A stretch of 64,000 nt of DNA from Chryseobacterium scophthalmum (GTDB lineage Bacteria; Bacteroidota; Bacteroidia; Flavobacteriales; Weeksellaceae). The stretch is from contig NZ_FSRQ01000001.1 in assembly GCF_900143185.1 (NCBI RefSeq), forward strand, positions 1,612,001 through 1,676,000. Direction: 5' to 3'. Below the pieces are notes generated by a model. It did no database searches, was not told the DNA's origin, and saw nothing but the letters and a program-made list of their open reading frames with translations. Numbering within the stretch: position 1 is the stretch's first letter; every line of letters starts with the position of its first letter. The position numbers and the translations under genes were made by a program. This document shows positions 37,545 through 46,466 of the stretch, one piece after another.

Positions 37545-40412
37545 TTAATATCCAAAAATTTCTTTTAAACCAACTTCTTCAAAAGTTCCCATTTGCTCTA
37601 CCGCTTCCAAATTCAGGTTTTCTTTTTTCCCGATAATCGCTGTATTGAACTGGATCGGTTTTATTTCAGTCTGATAAAACTGCTTAATTTCTTCAAAATT
37701 TAAACTTTCAATTTGATTGTAAATATCTTTTCTGAAATCATAGTCAATCCCCAGTTTTTTCAACCTCAACGTATTAAAGAAAATATTCGTTCTTGTAATT
37801 CTGGTTGATGCGATCTGTTTTAAAGCAGAATTTTTAGCATTCTCAAACTGAACCGGAACTTCGGGCAACTTATCCATCAAATCCATCATTGTATCAACAG
37901 CGATCTGTAATTTATCAGGCTGAGTTCCGATGTATGTCGTAATATAATCAGGATGATTCAGCTCTGAATTTGGCGAATAAGAAACATACGCAGAATAAGC
38001 TAAACTCTTGCTTTCGCGAATTTCCTGGAATACAATTGATGATAAACCACGACCGAAATATTCATTGAAAACGTTGATCTTTCCAAAATTTTCAGGATTT
38101 ACGTTGTTGCTTTTCCCAATCTTACTCATTTCCATCTGAACCATATCGTAATTGGTGAAATACACTTTTCCTGAAGTTTCCTGTTCGGGATATTTTCTTG
38201 GTTCGGAAACCGTAAAATCTTCACTCGAAATATAATTTGGAATATAATTTTTAAAGCCTTCAAAATCTTTTCCATAAAAGAAAATCTGGTACGGGAAACT
38301 AAACAGATTTTTCATGCGGTCGGTAAACTCTTCCACTTTTGCCCCTTCAAGCTCATCTTTTGAAATGACATCTAAAAATCTTGAATTTTCTCCAAGTTTT
38401 GTATAAGTTGTCAACGCCGTCATGATGCGGTTCTTATCTTTTTTTATTGCTTCACGGTTCTCAAGAATGGTTTCTACAAACTGATTGTAAATTTCCTGAT
38501 CAGGTTTTGCGTTATACATCCAGTGCTGCAATAATGAAATCCCTTTTTCGAGATTAGATTCTAATCCGCTTAAAGAAATGGTAAGCTGATCTGAATGTGT
38601 TTTAAAATCATTGCTGATTCCGATTTTGAAGAATTCTTTCTTTAAATCTTCTGGTGAAAATTTTTCTGTTCCCAAATACTGTAAAACCTGCGTAGAAATA
38701 GCCAAATCTCTATAATGATCACTTCCGAAAGGAAAAATAAAATGCACCTGAGCAATTTCGTTGTATTTGTTTTTAACGAAACTTATTTTTTTACCCTGAA
38801 CTGAATCGGTTTTAATTTCTTCCTGATAATTAATAAATTCAGGCTGAATATCTTCCGTTTTATCGGCTAAAATTTCTTTCAAAAACTCTGACTGTGCTTC
38901 ACGATTGATTTTAATCGGTGTAATTCCCGGATTATCAACTCTTAAAAGCTGGTCATTAATCCCTTTTTCTTTGTTGATGATCACATAATTATCTTTGAAA
39001 AATGCATTCGCAAAATCGATAATATCCTGTTTTGTAAAAGAAGCATATTCATCCATCTCGCTCAGTTCTTCTTCCCAGGTTCTACCTTTAATGTACGTGT
39101 CATAAAGGTTTGTAGCAAGACCTTCTGCAGTTTCAAGACCTTTTAATCTTTGCAGTTTAAAATCATTGATGATGGCAGGAAGCATCCAATCTGGAAAATC
39201 TCCTTTTTTCAATAACTCGATCTGCTCCAACATCATTTCTTTAGCTTCAGATAAAGTCTGATTTTCTTTAGGAACCGCAACCAAAGAAAAATATCCGTAC
39301 TGTTTTAAACCTAAAGAATACGCTTGAGCCCAAAGCATTTTTTGAGTCTGATTGATATTCAGATCCAGCAAACCTGCTTCTCCCCTGTTGCTCAAAATAT
39401 TAGCTGTAATATCGGCAAGCATCGCTTCTTTGGTTCCGTAACTGTCGGTTCTCCAGGCTAACTGAAGCCTTGGTGTTGTCGGGCTTTTTACCGTTCTTTC
39501 AACAATTCCAGTCAGTGGTTTTTCTATAATTAAATCTTTCTTTGGCAATTCTTTGTACGGAATTTGACCAAAATATTCGTCAACTAACACAACAGTTTTT
39601 TCGAAATCTAAATCTCCAACCAAAACGATTGCATAATTATTGGGAACATAATATTCATCAAAATATTTATGAATCGCCTTCATAGAAGGATTTTTCAGAT
39701 GTTCCGGATTTCCTAAAGTGGTTTGTTGTCCGTTTTGATGAGTCGGGAAAAGCGCATCCATCAATTCATAATTCACCAATCGGGAATCGTTATCCTGTGC
39801 GCGGTTGAATTCTTCATAAACAGATTCCAGTTCGGTGTGGAAAAGTCTCAAAACAATTTCCGAAAAACGTTCTTTCTCCACTTTAAGCCATTTTTCAAGC
39901 TCATTATTGGGAATATTATTTTTGTAAACTGTTTCGTCAAACCAGGTATGTGCATTGGTTCCGCTTGCTCCTAAAGAAGAAATCGCCTTATCATATTCAT
40001 TGGCAATCGCATATTGACTTGCTTCCTGAGAAATTTCGTCGATCTTTTTATAAATTTCTTTTTTCAGCTCAGGATTTTGTTCAGCTTTATGTTCTTCGTA
40101 TAGATCTGAGATCTTTTCAATTAAAACCTTTTCTTTTTCCCAGTTATGAGTTCCAATTTTTGATGTTCCTTTAAACATCATATGCTCTAAATAATGCGCC
40201 AAACCGGTATTATCAGAAGGATCATTGTTACTTCCCGTTCTCACCGGAATAAAAGTCTGTATTCTCGGTGCATCGAAATTTTGGGCAAGAAAAACTTTTA
40301 AACCATTTTTGAGTGTATAAATTCTTACTTTATTTTCGTCGTTGGTAATGGTAATATAATCGTAGTTATTTTTGTCGGTATGATGAGTTTCTGCGTACTT
40401 TTTGTCAGTCAT
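37545..40412 (-). CDS. M16-family zinc metallopeptidase (PqqL-like)
   Basis: Peptidase of 955 aa with two M16 halves. The zinc site is the inverted motif HYLEHMMFKG (His-x-x-Glu-His), and the third ligand is expected in ELESVYEEFNRAQDND about 75 residues later. The C-terminal half (MYNAKPDQEIY through LEAVEQMGTF) lacks the motif, as usual for the partner domain. No signal peptide is seen at the chosen start, so it is probably cytoplasmic or has an unrecognised start. Cleaves small peptides by family analogy. Confidence 0.9.
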   Translation of the reverse strand: MTDKKYAETHHTDKNNYDYITITNDENKVRIYTLKNGLKVFLAQNFDAPRIQTFIPVRTGSNNDPSDNTGLAHYLEHMMFKGTSKIGTHNWEKEKVLIEKISDLYEEHKAEQNPELKKEIYKKIDEISQEASQYAIANEYDKAISSLGASGTNAHTWFDETVYKNNIPNNELEKWLKVEKERFSEIVLRLFHTELESVYEEFNRAQDNDSRLVNYELMDALFPTHQNGQQTTLGNPEHLKNPSMKAIHKYFDEYYVPNNYAIVLVGDLDFEKTVVLVDEYFGQIPYKELPKKDLIIEKPLTGIVERTVKSPTTPRLQLAWRTDSYGTKEAMLADITANILSNRGEAGLLDLNINQTQKMLWAQAYSLGLKQYGYFSLVAVPKENQTLSEAKEMMLEQIELLKKGDFPDWMLPAIINDFKLQRLKGLETAEGLATNLYDTYIKGRTWEEELSEMDEYASFTKQDIIDFANAFFKDNYVIINKEKGINDQLLRVDNPGITPIKINREAQSEFLKEILADKTEDIQPEFINYQEEIKTDSVQGKKISFVKNKYNEIAQVHFIFPFGSDHYRDLAISTQVLQYLGTEKFSPEDLKKEFFKIGISNDFKTHSDQLTISLSGLESNLEKGISLLQHWMYNAKPDQEIYNQFVETILENREAIKKDKNRIMTALTTYTKLGENSRFLDVISKDELEGAKVEEFTDRMKNLFSFPYQIFFYGKDFEGFKNYIPNYISSEDFTVSEPRKYPEQETSGKVYFTNYDMVQMEMSKIGKSNNVNPENFGKINVFNEYFGRGLSSIVFQEIRESKSLAYSAYVSYSPNSELNHPDYITTYIGTQPDKLQIAVDTMMDLMDKLPEVPVQFENAKNSALKQIASTRITRTNIFFNTLRLKKLGIDYDFRKDIYNQIESLNFEEIKQFYQTEIKPIQFNTAIIGKKENLNLEAVEQMGTFEEVGLKEIFGY

Positions 40413-40701
40413 ATTTTCATTTTACAAGCTCTAAAATTTTAGAACATCTTACAAATTTACGCAATCAAAAAATAAGAGCTACCACAATTGATTATATTAA
40501 ATCTATGATTATGATTTGTATAAACTTTAAAAATCTAATCTGCTGAGAAATCATTTAATTTAATAACGATAATTTCAATTTAAAAATTATTATTTTTTAA
40601 TTCTTAATACAGGTATACAAACCAATATTTAAACATAAAAAACAAATTTAAATCCTATTATGGGGAAAATTATTATCTTAGAAACTTAATTGTAAATTGA
40701 T
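40413..40701. other. Gene-free spacer
   Basis: AT-rich region of 289 bp between the divergent M16 and GLPGLI genes. No repeat or hairpin of note is seen. Confidence 0.5.
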
Positions 40702-41532
40702 ATGAAAAGTTGCTTATTTCTACTTGTATTATTTTTCAGTCTGAGTACTGCACAAACCAACCGCTTTTTCTACGAGGTAAAGTTTAAAGAAGACTCTACC
40801 CAAACTGAACATCAGAAAGTTTTTATGGTTTTGGATGTTAATCCTAATGAAACAAAATATTATGATAATACTTTTTTGGAAAAAGATTCCATCAATAAAG
40901 CAAATCATTCCCAGCTTACGAACTGGACAAGTCAAATTCCTATAACCAGAAAGAAAAATTCAAATAAAAACATCAATTACACTTTTATAGACGATCAGCT
41001 TTATTCTTATCCTACCGAAGATTTGATACAATGGAAATTGTCTGATAAAACTAAAAAATATTTGCACTTTAATCTTCAGCAAGCAACTACAAATTTTGGT
41101 GGCAGAAAATGGACGGCTTGGTTTACAAAAGATATCCCGCTTTCAGAAGGTCCTTATAAATTCACAGGATTACCGGGTCTCATCGTTTTGTTGGAAGACG
41201 ATCACAACCAATATAGTTTTAGTCTTATTAAAAGTAAAAAATTAGAAAAGACATACGATACATCAAACTTTTTGGAAGTTCGCTATGGAAACAAACCACT
41301 TCCGATAAGCGAGAAAATATATCTGAAAAAATCTCTTGAATATTATAATGATCCTTTGCAGGAAATAAGAGCAGAAATGAAAAACGGAACAATAAAAAGC
41401 TATGAAGACGGAGGAAAACGTTATAGTAAACCTGAAGAATTAGTACCTTTAATCCGAGAAGAGCAGGAATATATCCGCCAAAATAATAATCCTATTGAGC
41501 TTAATAAAGCGATAAAATATCCTTTGAAATAA
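40702..41532 (+). CDS. GLPGLI-family exported protein
   Basis: Protein of 276 aa with a signal peptide (MKSCLFLLVLFFSLSTAQ). The family tag lies in GPYKFTGLPGLIVLLED (about residues 150-166), and WTAWFTKDIPLSEGP precedes it. A DUF-type Bacteroidetes family of unknown function, often multicopy. It stands alone upstream of an HD-domain gene. Confidence 0.85.
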   Translation: MKSCLFLLVLFFSLSTAQTNRFFYEVKFKEDSTQTEHQKVFMVLDVNPNETKYYDNTFLEKDSINKANHSQLTNWTSQIPITRKKNSNKNINYTFIDDQLYSYPTEDLIQWKLSDKTKKYLHFNLQQATTNFGGRKWTAWFTKDIPLSEGPYKFTGLPGLIVLLEDDHNQYSFSLIKSKKLEKTYDTSNFLEVRYGNKPLPISEKIYLKKSLEYYNDPLQEIRAEMKNGTIKSYEDGGKRYSKPEELVPLIREEQEYIRQNNNPIELNKAIKYPLK

Positions 41533-41626
41533 TTACGTTTTTAGAAAAAAATAATCTATTTTTCATCTCTTTATTACCATGAAATGAATTCAGATGATTC
41601 CAAGTAATTAAAACAAGAAAAAAATT

Positions 41627-42160
41627 ATGAATATTCAGGATATCTATCAAAGAACGATAAAATTCGCAGCTCAAAAACACACTGACTCTAATCAGACAAT
41701 TCCAGGAACCAATCTTCCATATATTGTTCATCTCAGTAATGTCGCAATGGAGATTTTTATTGCGGCTGAGAAAACAAAAAACTTCAATATTGAGCTCGCA
41801 ATTCAAGTTTCTTTATTACATGATATTTTGGAAGATACCGAAGTTACTTTTGATGAACTTGAAAATGAATTTGGGAAAACAGTTGCAATAGGTGTTCTAG
41901 CTTTAACTAAAAAAAACAATCTTCCAAAAGAAGACAAAATGATGGACAGCCTACAAAGAATCAAACAACAATCTAAAGAAGTATGGGCTGTAAAATTGGC
42001 AGACAGAATTACCAATTTACAGCGTCCTCCACATTTTTGGTCAGTAGAAAAAATCAAAAAATATAAAGAAGAAGCTTTAACTATTCTCAACGAACTTAGT
42101 GGAGGAAATGAGTACCTCGAAAATCGATTGGGAGAAAAAATTAAAGATTATAACCTGTAG
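41627..42160 (+). CDS. Stand-alone SpoT-like HD hydrolase
   Basis: HD-domain protein of 177 aa without synthetase, TGS or ACT domains. Metal ligands of the RelA/SpoT hydrolase type are visible in YIVHLSNVAMEI (His), SLLHDILEDTEVT (His-Asp and Glu-Asp) and LADRITNLQ (Asp). It may hydrolyse (p)ppGpp like Mesh1-type small alarmone hydrolases, but other HD substrates are possible. It sits just before an OmdA-like gene (31 bp) on the same strand. Confidence 0.78.
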   Translation: MNIQDIYQRTIKFAAQKHTDSNQTIPGTNLPYIVHLSNVAMEIFIAAEKTKNFNIELAIQVSLLHDILEDTEVTFDELENEFGKTVAIGVLALTKKNNLPKEDKMMDSLQRIKQQSKEVWAVKLADRITNLQRPPHFWSVEKIKKYKEEALTILNELSGGNEYLENRLGEKIKDYNL

Positions 42161-42191
42161 AAAAATTTTATCTAAATTTTAAATTCAATAA

Positions 42192-42749
42192 ATGTCTGCA
42201 ACCTTCTTTCCAACACCCCAAGATTTCAGAAACTGGCTCGATAAAAACCATAAAATCGAACAAGAATTACTGGTCGGTTTCTATAAAGTCGGAACCAAAA
42301 AGCCATCAATAACATGGTCTGAATCTGTAGATCAGGCTTTGTGTTTTGGCTGGATTGACGGCGTAAGAAGATCGATTGATGAAGAAAGTTACAGCATCCG
42401 TTTTACACCAAGAAAACCGACAAGTATTTGGAGCGTTGTGAATATTAAAAAAATAGAAGAGCTTACCAAAGCAGGGTTGATGAAGGAAGCTGGTTTGGCA
42501 GCATTCAAGCTTAGAAAAGAAGAAAAATCCGGGATTTATTCTCACGAAAAAGAACCTGCAAAACTTACATCAGAATACGAAAAACAGTTTAAAGCCAATA
42601 AAAAAGCGTGGGATTTTTTTGAAAAACAAGCTCCTTCTTACAAAAAGGTAATGATTCACTGGATTATGAGTGCCAAACAAGAGAAAACGCAGATTTCACG
42701 ATTAGAAAAAACTATTTCAGAAAGTGAAAATGGAAAAAGGATATCTTGA
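42192..42749 (+). CDS. YdeI/OmpD-associated (OmdA-like) protein
   Basis: Protein of 185 aa with the OmdA/YdeI pattern: FRNWLDKNHKIEQELLVGFYKVGTKKPSITWSE, then QALCFGWIDGVRRSIDEESY and RFTPRKPTSIWSVVN. The C-terminal half carries the DUF1801-like WDFFEKQAPSYKKVMIHWIMSAKQ, found in many bacteriocin-protection-type members. Its molecular function is not known. Probably expressed with the HD hydrolase gene upstream. Followed by an inverted-repeat element. Confidence 0.8.
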   Translation: MSATFFPTPQDFRNWLDKNHKIEQELLVGFYKVGTKKPSITWSESVDQALCFGWIDGVRRSIDEESYSIRFTPRKPTSIWSVVNIKKIEELTKAGLMKEAGLAAFKLRKEEKSGIYSHEKEPAKLTSEYEKQFKANKKAWDFFEKQAPSYKKVMIHWIMSAKQEKTQISRLEKTISESENGKRIS

Positions 42750-42782
42750 AATTGTCAAATCAGATTAAGTTAAATGTTATTG

Positions 42783-42959
42783 AGTACATGATAAAAAATA
42801 TTTTACCGCAAAAGAGTCAAAAGATTTTACTAGACTTAAGTGTATCAAAAGCTTACAAAACCATTAATAACTAAGATTTTTACATTTTGTAAACTTTTGA
42901 ATTCCTGTTTTTAATCATTTCTTTTGATTCTTTTGCGGTTAAAAAAAATGTCATGTACA
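42783..42959. repeat. Inverted-repeat element, copy 2
   Basis: About 177 bp with outer arms AGTACATG / CATGTACAT and inner arms TTACCGCAAAAGA / TCTTTTGCGGTTAA. Its interior (CAAAAGATTTTACTAG, ATCAAAAGCTTACAAAACCAT, TACATTTTGTAAACTTTTGAA) is almost the same as in copy 3 at 53290. Confidence 0.85.
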
Positions 42960-42972
42960 TAAAAAATTTTAT

Positions 42973-42980
42973 TATTTTTG
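42973..42980 (+). promoter_or_regulatory. -7 box beside repeat copy 2
   Basis: TATTTTTG at 42973-42980 lies 14 bp after the element end and 20 bp before the lipoprotein ATG. Its -33 region would fall within the element. Confidence 0.4.
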
Positions 42981-42999
42981 AGATCCAAGTCAAAATAAT

Positions 43000-43710
43000 A
43001 TGAAGAAAATTGTTGCGTTTTCACTCTTAATCTATTGTATTTCGTGCAGTCCCGGTCCGGAAAAAAATAAAGATAAAAAGGCGGTACGAAAAAAAGAAAT
43101 TCAGCAAATTGCCGTAGAAAAAGATTCTTTACAACGAGACACCATCGAATTTATTTCCTATAATGACGATTTTGATTATTCGCAGCTCAACGGTAAAAAA
43201 GGAAAGGAAGAAATCAGCTATATCAATGATCAAAATAACGACCGCAGTTTTCTGAGAGGTGACTTAATTGCCATTGAATATAAAAATGATTCGATCTACA
43301 TCGCCGGAGACGGAGGAACTCCTCAAAATGCAGAATGGATTGTTTCAGCAAAAAAAATCAAAGACGGAAAAGTTTCAAAATTCAGAAAAGAATATAATCA
43401 ACCCATCAAGTATCATTACTCAAAAGAAAATGAAATTTCCAGTACTTATCTAGATCATTTATATAAACTTGCAGAATATTACATTGCCAATTCAAAGAAA
43501 GATTTGATAAAAATTTCTCTCAAAAATAAAGAGCAACTCGGATATTCTGTTGAAAAGCAAAAGAAGAATGAGAAAGATTATTATGTCTTGGGAATTTATG
43601 TAGAATTTGAGCATAAAGTAAGCCCTTTTCAATGGCTTTATATTGATCCTGAAACTGATATAATCTATGAATATGATTTACCAAATGACAAACTGATCGA
43701 GTTTCCCTAG
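43000..43710 (+). CDS. Hypothetical lipoprotein
   Basis: Protein of 236 aa with a lipoprotein signal (AFSLLIYCISCSPGP; lipid Cys about 16) and a Lys-rich linker. No family is recognised. Aromatic and charged beta-rich sequence with WIVSAKKI and KVSPFQWLYIDPETDIIYEYDLPNDKLIEF at the end suggests an exported beta-structured domain. Followed within 26 bp by the DUF4256 gene. Confidence 0.6.
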   Translation: MKKIVAFSLLIYCISCSPGPEKNKDKKAVRKKEIQQIAVEKDSLQRDTIEFISYNDDFDYSQLNGKKGKEEISYINDQNNDRSFLRGDLIAIEYKNDSIYIAGDGGTPQNAEWIVSAKKIKDGKVSKFRKEYNQPIKYHYSKENEISSTYLDHLYKLAEYYIANSKKDLIKISLKNKEQLGYSVEKQKKNEKDYYVLGIYVEFEHKVSPFQWLYIDPETDIIYEYDLPNDKLIEFP

Positions 43711-43736
43711 CTTTAAACCTAAAAAAACTTAAGAAA

Positions 43737-44300
43737 ATGCCACAAAAAAAACAATTATCCGAAAAAGAAACCATAGAACTTCTTGATATTCTGCAACAAC
43801 GTTTTGAGAAAAACAAAAGCCGTCATGAAAATCTGGAGTGGACAAAAATTGAGGCGAAATTAAATTCAAATCCATCAAAATTGTGGTCACTTTATCAGAT
43901 GGAAAACTCAGGTGGAGAACCCGATATTGTAGATTATGATGAAAAAACTGATGAATATATTTTCTTCGACTGTTCAGCTGAAAGTCCAAAAGGCAGAAGA
44001 AGCTTTTGCTACGACCGTGAAGCTTTGGATGGCAGAAAAGAACATAAGCCACAAAATGATGTCATCACAGCTGCCAAAGAAATGGGTGTAGAACTACTTT
44101 CTGAAGAGCACTACCGTTATTTACAAACGTTAGGAAAATTTGATCTGAAAACTTCAAGCTGGATCAAAACTCCTAAAGACATCAGAGAATTAGGAGGCGC
44201 TTTATTTTGTGACCGTCGCTACAATACGGTTTTTGTCTATCACAACGGAGCCGAGTCTTATTATGCAGCGAGAGCTTTTAGAGGTGTTTTGAGGGTTTAA
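43737..44300 (+). CDS. DUF4256 family protein
   Basis: Soluble protein of 187 aa matching the DUF4256 pattern: ELLDILQQRFEKNKSRHENLEW, MENSGGEPDIVDYDEKTDEY, CSAESPKGRRSFCYDREALD and SWIKTPKDIRELGGALFCDRRY. The final segment is FVYHNGAESYYAARAFRG. Conserved Asp/Glu, Cys and Arg residues suggest a metal or nucleotide site, but function is unknown. It lies in a series of small co-directional genes. Confidence 0.8.
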   Translation: MPQKKQLSEKETIELLDILQQRFEKNKSRHENLEWTKIEAKLNSNPSKLWSLYQMENSGGEPDIVDYDEKTDEYIFFDCSAESPKGRRSFCYDREALDGRKEHKPQNDVITAAKEMGVELLSEEHYRYLQTLGKFDLKTSSWIKTPKDIRELGGALFCDRRYNTVFVYHNGAESYYAARAFRGVLRV

Positions 44301-44312
44301 AAATTATTTTTC

Positions 44313-44615
44313 ATGAATAAATTTAATTTTTGGATTTTCGATAATCATTTAGATTCTCTCATTATTTTTTTTAATGAAGTTACACAATTTAAAGCTTGCC
44401 CTGATTTAGAAAAAATCAAATATGAACTTCATCAAACTAATAGTATTAAACAAATTTATTTCAATCTTACTACCCAAGACGATATAATAATTAATGCAGC
44501 AAGAGATTCGGATGATAGGGAAATTATCCTCTGGTTAATCGAATATTCTGATGAGATTGCTGAACAAATATCTGATTTAGAACTTTACTTATCTTCTATT
44601 GAAAGTGAAATTTGA
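44313..44615 (+). CDS. Small acidic hypothetical protein
   Basis: Protein of 100 aa, acidic, no signal peptide or membrane segment and no family recognised. FWIFDNHLDSLIIFFNEV and IILWLIEYSDEIAEQISDLELYLSS look like helical segments. It starts 13 bp after the DUF4256 stop. Size, acidity and the Imm22 gene next door would fit an immunity protein, but this is only a guess. Confidence 0.5.
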   Translation: MNKFNFWIFDNHLDSLIIFFNEVTQFKACPDLEKIKYELHQTNSIKQIYFNLTTQDDIIINAARDSDDREIILWLIEYSDEIAEQISDLELYLSSIESEI

Positions 44616-44636
44616 GATAACACAAATCAAATTATT

Positions 44637-44667
44637 TTTGAATACAAAAACTATATTCTTACCTTTG
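44637..44667 (+). promoter_or_regulatory. Promoter of the Imm22 gene
   Basis: TTTG at 44637-44640 and TACCTTTG at 44660-44667, spacer 19 bp, a near-perfect Bacteroidetes promoter; ATG at 44685. Confidence 0.7.
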
Positions 44668-44684
44668 AGCTTTGAATAAATACT

Positions 44685-45071
44685 ATGAATACACAGGTTT
44701 TAGATTTTTGGGTAGGAAATTTCAGAACGGAAGAAGATTTTTTCCAGTTTGTAGAGGAAGATGAGAATTACTACATCGAAGAAGAATCTGATGACACTTA
44801 TATTTCAAAATTTGCAGAATCACAAGACACCATCTGGTTTGATCAGGATTTAATGGAATACGGTTTTGAGCAAAGTATTCAGCATTTTTCTGAATATTCT
44901 TTTGCTGACCAGTGGCTTCCCGTTCTATACAACAGATTGAATGAGATGAATCTTAAATTTGATATCAACTCATTGGTTTTTGTAAGCCAAGGACAAATTC
45001 CAACACCAAAATCTATGGAAAATGATGATTTTTCTTTAACTTATGTTGGAGGAATTGAGTTTGAATATTAA
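44685..45071 (+). CDS. Immunity 22 (Imm22) family protein
   Basis: Acidic protein of 128 aa. VLDFWVGNFRTEEDFFQFVEE, SKFAESQDTIWFDQDLMEYGF and LVFVSQGQIPTPK fit Imm22-type immunity proteins, which neutralise polymorphic toxins. No toxin gene is next to it in this window. It has its own strong promoter and a perfect 15-bp terminator, so it looks like a single-gene unit kept for protection against other strains or left from a lost toxin. Confidence 0.68.
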   Translation: MNTQVLDFWVGNFRTEEDFFQFVEEDENYYIEEESDDTYISKFAESQDTIWFDQDLMEYGFEQSIQHFSEYSFADQWLPVLYNRLNEMNLKFDINSLVFVSQGQIPTPKSMENDDFSLTYVGGIEFEY

Positions 45072-45102
45072 AAATGATAGTATCACATGATACTATCATT
45101 TT
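45071..45102. terminator. Bidirectional terminator
   Basis: Perfect 15-bp stem AAAATGATAGTATCA/TGATACTATCATTTT with a CA loop, between the convergent Imm22 and MORN genes. Confidence 0.8.
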
Positions 45103-45118
45103 CATTTTCAAATTAATT

Positions 45119-46453
45119 CTACAATGAGGATATCAAAACATTTACATCTTCATCATTTATAGTATTAATCAGGACGTCGTTTGAATTAATATCTAAAATA
45201 GATTGCTTCAGCATAAACCTATCTGACAGAAACAGAAAAGGATCAAAATTTTCAATCCTTGTGGTTTGAAGATACTGCTCACCATCCTTTTGATTGTTTT
45301 TATGATCTCTCGTCTGTAGAAGTTTACCTGTTTTTTTTGAATAAATTTTCCACAGACCCGATTTAAATCCATCCTTATAAAATGCTTCTACCACTAAAAT
45401 TTTATCATTATAAAATTTCCAGTTTTCCACACCATCTTTGAGGGTCATTTCTGCTGAAACTGTTTTTCCGTTTTCTTTTCTCAAAGAAATTGAATTGTAT
45501 TTTAATGCTTTGCCATCTTTAAATTCTCCTTCAGTTGAGATCTTTTTATCACGGAAATATTCATAATATTTGCCGTCAACATTTTTATTCTTTATGAAAT
45601 ATTTTTTTCTCAGCTCACCTTCGTAGTAATAATCGAAGCATTCACCTTCCTGATAACCGTTCATGGCATTTCCTTTATTAAAAAGATTTCCACTTCTGTT
45701 ATAAACTTCATATTTACCATTCATAACTCCATTCTTATTGGTAATGAGAGTTTTAAGTTTACCATCATCAAAATAGATCAGATATTCTCCATCCATTTTT
45801 CCGTTAATAATATTACTTGTTGCGGCTACTTTTCCATCTTCAAAATATTCTGTATACTTATTTTGAAAAACACCATTCACATAAAATCCATCAGCTTTAA
45901 GATTTCCATTTTCCCAATAAGCCGAGAATTTCCCATCTAAAGAGTCATTCTTAAAATTACGAACAAATTTTTCCTTTCCGTCTTTATAATATTCTATAGA
46001 TCTACCTTCTTTTTTACCATTAACATAAGTCATTTTTCCCTGAAGTTCGCCAGAATCATAATATTCTCTATACAATCCATCTCTTTTACCATTGAGATAC
46101 ATCACCGTATTATCTAATTTACCATTAGTATAAAACTTTTCATAAAGCCCATTTTGAATTCCGTCTTTAAAGTTAACCTTACTTTCAATTCCTCCGTTTA
46201 TATAGTACCATGTTAACAATCCGTTGTAGATAAACGGTTCAACATTATTGGAAGCAAATCCTTTAAACTGAATATTGCCATTAATATAGTAATCGTTTAT
46301 TTCAAATAAACCCTTATTACTTTTTACGGTTCTGTAAAAACTAGCATTTTCCTTACTGGTTTCTTTCCAATTTTCATCAAAATATATATTTTCCTGCGCA
46401 GTAGCAAAACAGAAAGAAAGTACACAAAATAGTTGTATAAAATGCTTGGTCAT
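45119..46453 (-). CDS. Exported MORN-repeat (YwqK-like) protein
   Basis: Protein of 444 aa from MTKHFIQLFCVLSFCFATAQ (a signal peptide). About a dozen MORN_2-type repeats follow from residue 60 to 400, each near 23 aa, with the pattern Y-x-N/D-G-K/x-x-x-G-x-x-x-x-Y (for example NGKRDGLYREYYDSGEL). Annotation pipelines often call such proteins YwqK-family antitoxins; here the signal peptide argues for an envelope scaffold instead. The start follows the polA stop within about 13 bp (or 1 bp for an upstream Met), so it is probably cotranscribed with polA. Confidence 0.78.
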   Translation of the reverse strand: MTKHFIQLFCVLSFCFATAQENIYFDENWKETSKENASFYRTVKSNKGLFEINDYYINGNIQFKGFASNNVEPFIYNGLLTWYYINGGIESKVNFKDGIQNGLYEKFYTNGKLDNTVMYLNGKRDGLYREYYDSGELQGKMTYVNGKKEGRSIEYYKDGKEKFVRNFKNDSLDGKFSAYWENGNLKADGFYVNGVFQNKYTEYFEDGKVAATSNIINGKMDGEYLIYFDDGKLKTLITNKNGVMNGKYEVYNRSGNLFNKGNAMNGYQEGECFDYYYEGELRKKYFIKNKNVDGKYYEYFRDKKISTEGEFKDGKALKYNSISLRKENGKTVSAEMTLKDGVENWKFYNDKILVVEAFYKDGFKSGLWKIYSKKTGKLLQTRDHKNNQKDGEQYLQTTRIENFDPFLFLSDRFMLKQSILDINSNDVLINTINDEDVNVLISSL

Positions 46454-46466
46454 ATTAATTCCCATG

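Noticed and set aside
43520..44052. Minus-strand frames opposite the lipoprotein and DUF4256 genes
   Set aside because: Mirror frames of coding DNA with no motif or promoter of their own.
45119..46453. Antitoxin of a toxin-antitoxin pair
   Set aside because: The YwqK label comes from MORN repeats only; there is a signal peptide and no small toxin gene beside it.
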